DNA from: JAVBNN01 sp031551525 | Lineage (GTDB): Bacteria; Bacillota; Negativicutes; Acidaminococcales; JAISLQ01 | Assembly (NCBI GenBank): GCA_031551525.1 | Contig: JAVBNN010000050.1 | Coordinates: 1 to 7,580 of the forward strand | Length of the DNA: 7,580 nt | Direction of reading: 5' to 3' | Shown: in pieces, positions 6,029 through 7,580 of the stretch | Numbering within the stretch: position 1 is the first letter of the stretch | Layout: every line of letters starts with the position of its first letter | Notes under the pieces: generated by a model | What the model was told of the DNA's origin: nothing | Databases searched by the model: none | What the model saw: only the letters and a program-made list of their open reading frames with translations | Position numbers and translations under genes: made by a program

Positions 6029-7580
6029 ATGGCAGGACAATTTGTACACTTACACGTGCATAGCGAATATAGCCTGCTGGATGGCGCCGCCCGCATTTCA
6101 AAAATGGTGGCAAAAGCCAGAGCGCTTGACATGCCGGCCCTGGCGTTGACTGACCACGGCGTTATGTACGGCGTCGTAGATTTTTATAAAGAAGCGGTAA
6201 AGCAGGGAGTGAAGCCGATCATCGGCTGCGAAGTCTATATTGCGGGCGGGTCGCGTTTCGACAAAAACCCGGCCGAGCGGGACAACTCATATCACCTCAT
6301 CCTGCTGGCAGAAAACAACACCGGCTACCGCAACCTTTTGCAACTGGTTTCGAAAGCTCAGCTGGAGGGCATGTACTACAAACCGCGCATCGACAAAGAG
6401 CTTCTGAGCCTGCACAGCGAAGGGCTTATTTGTTTGAGCGCCTGCCTGGCCGGCGAGATACCGGTCAGGATACTGAGCGGCGACCTCGAGGGCGCGGAGC
6501 GCTCTGTTAAAGAATATACAGATATTTTTGGCAAAGAGAATTTTTTCCTGGAAGTACAAAACCACTTTTTGCCGGAAGACCAGCCGGTTAATGAGCAACT
6601 GGTAAAATTTGCCCGGCAGTTTGACCTTGGTCTGGTGGCGACCAACGACTCACACTATGTAAATAGAGAAGACAGCGAGGCACAGGATATACTGCTCTGC
6701 ATACAGACCAACCGTACGGTGGATGAGACAGAACGCATGAAATTTGCCAACGACGAATTTTATGTAAAATCCGCCGACGAGATGGCTAAACTATTTCCGG
6801 AACTGCCCGAGGCCCTCGAAAACACTCTGAAAATCGCCGAGAGATGCAATGTAAAGATCGAGTTTGGGCACTTATACTTGCCGGAATTTGACGTGCCAGA
6901 TGGTTACAGTACAGAAAGCTATTTGGCTTTTTTGTGCGAAAAAGCGCTGCCCGGTAAATATCCCGCCGCCGACCCGCTTGTGCGGGAAAGATTGACTTAC
7001 GAACTGGGCGTCATCCACAGCATGGGTTTTGACAGCTATTTTCTTATCGTGTGGGACTTTGTGAAGTTCTCCCGGGAAAACCGCATAGCGGTCGGGCCGG
7101 GCCGCGGCTCGGCGGCTGGCAGTATAGTTTCCTATCTCCTTGGTATAACCAGCATCGATCCGATAAAATACCATCTTTTGTTCGAACGATTTTTAAACCC
7201 TGAACGCATCAGCATGCCTGATATCGACATAGACTTTTGCTATGTGCGCCGGCAAGAGGTTTTTGACTACGTAGTCCGCCGTTACGGCAGCGAACGGGTT
7301 GCGCAGATCATTACCTTCGGAACCATGGCCGCCCGGGCGGCAGTGCGCGACGTAGGGCGCGCGCTCAATATACCATATAGTGAAGTAGACAAAATAGCCA
7401 AGCAGATACCCAATGAACTCGGGATAACTCTTGACAAGGCTCTGTCCGGCAGCAATGAACTAAAACTAGCCTGTCATGAAAACCAGGCGATCGGGCGGTT
7501 GTTGAACCTGGCGCGGGCGGTCGAAGGCACTCCGCGCCATGCCTCCACCCATGCCGCCGGAGTGGTCATAGCGCCGCGCC
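6029..7580 (+). CDS. dnaE: DNA polymerase III alpha subunit, DnaE type, N-terminal part
   Basis: The frame opens at ATG 6029 behind AGGAG (6018-6022, 6 bases spacing) and is still open at the window edge; 517 codons of an expected 1,100 or more are seen. DnaE is the catalytic subunit of the replicative C-family polymerase. The N-terminal PHP domain (about 5-210) keeps its metal-ligand candidates: HLHVHS (7-12), Asp18, TDHG (41-44), Glu68 in GCEVY, His89 in YHLILLA, CLSACLAGE (135-143) and NDSHY (206-210). An intact PHP site fits proofreading or pyrophosphatase activity known in some DnaE proteins. The palm domain shows GPGRGSAAGS (356-365) and the metal-binding pair Asp400 and Asp402 in PDIDIDFC. 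The third catalytic Asp, the fingers, OB fold and tau-binding tail lie beyond the window. The lack of an N-terminal OB fold and exonuclease insertion excludes PolC. Confidence 0.97.
   Translation, partial: MAGQFVHLHVHSEYSLLDGAARISKMVAKARALDMPALALTDHGVMYGVVDFYKEAVKQGVKPIIGCEVYIAGGSRFDKNPAERDNSYHLILLAENNTGYRNLLQLVSKAQLEGMYYKPRIDKELLSLHSEGLICLSACLAGEIPVRILSGDLEGAERSVKEYTDIFGKENFFLEVQNHFLPEDQPVNEQLVKFARQFDLGLVATNDSHYVNREDSEAQDILLCIQTNRTVDETERMKFANDEFYVKSADEMAKLFPELPEALENTLKIAERCNVKIEFGHLYLPEFDVPDGYSTESYLAFLCEKALPGKYPAADPLVRERLTYELGVIHSMGFDSYFLIVWDFVKFSRENRIAVGPGRGSAAGSIVSYLLGITSIDPIKYHLLFERFLNPERISMPDIDIDFCYVRRQEVFDYVVRRYGSERVAQIITFGTMAARAAVRDVGRALNIPYSEVDKIAKQIPNELGITLDKALSGSNELKLACHENQAIGRLLNLARAVEGTPRHASTHAAGVVIAPR

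Noticed and set aside
5967..6149. Small plus-strand frame of 60 codons at the dnaE start
   Set aside because: It is in a different frame from dnaE, covers the promoter and conserved PHP codons, and resembles no known protein.
1..7580. Search for CRISPR arrays, tRNA or rRNA genes, insertion sequence ends, phage or defence genes
   Set aside because: No regularly spaced repeats, cloverleaf-like segments, transposase motifs or defence-type domains were seen; nearly every stretch is explained by housekeeping genes.

Overview
The window is a compact stretch of bacterial chromosome. All genes lie on the + strand, spacing is short, and most products are housekeeping enzymes. The gene set points to Bacillota: a YheA-sized YlbF/YmcA-family protein, a type II-like MurB, a beta-CASP metallo-beta-lactamase RNase, SepF, and a DnaE-type polymerase with an intact PHP domain. 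Codon use mixes GC-rich codons with a free use of ATA for isoleucine. I cannot tell Clostridia from Negativicutes from this alone.

Layout. Positions 1-574 hold the 3' part of a divergent endonuclease IV-like TIM-barrel gene. A small YlbF-family gene (587-940) follows and overlaps murB (930-1838) by 11 bases. A GTG-started beta-CASP hydrolase gene (1871-3478) lies 32 bases further on. I see no terminator or promoter between these four, so they read as one transcript. The gap at 3479-3604 holds a near-perfect sigma-A promoter, then an intrinsic terminator about 12 bases past the predicted transcription start, then the ribosome binding site of typA (3605-5407). The gap at 5408-5511 holds an extended -10 promoter and an inverted repeat at the predicted 5' end of the sepF message. 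sepF (5512-5898) ends in a strong terminator (stem 5923-5950). A weaker promoter then leads into dnaE (6029 to the window edge), which is cut at about residue 517.

The genes cover DNA repair (endonuclease IV-like), cell-wall precursor synthesis (MurB), RNA processing (beta-CASP protein), ribosome assembly and stress adaptation (TypA/BipA), septum formation (SepF) and replication (DnaE). They form a housekeeping neighbourhood and not one dedicated pathway. I found no mobile element, CRISPR array, tRNA, rRNA, phage gene or toxin-antitoxin pair, and nothing that supports a novel system. The points most worth a second look are regulatory: the terminator directly behind the typA promoter, and the hairpin at the start of the sepF leader.
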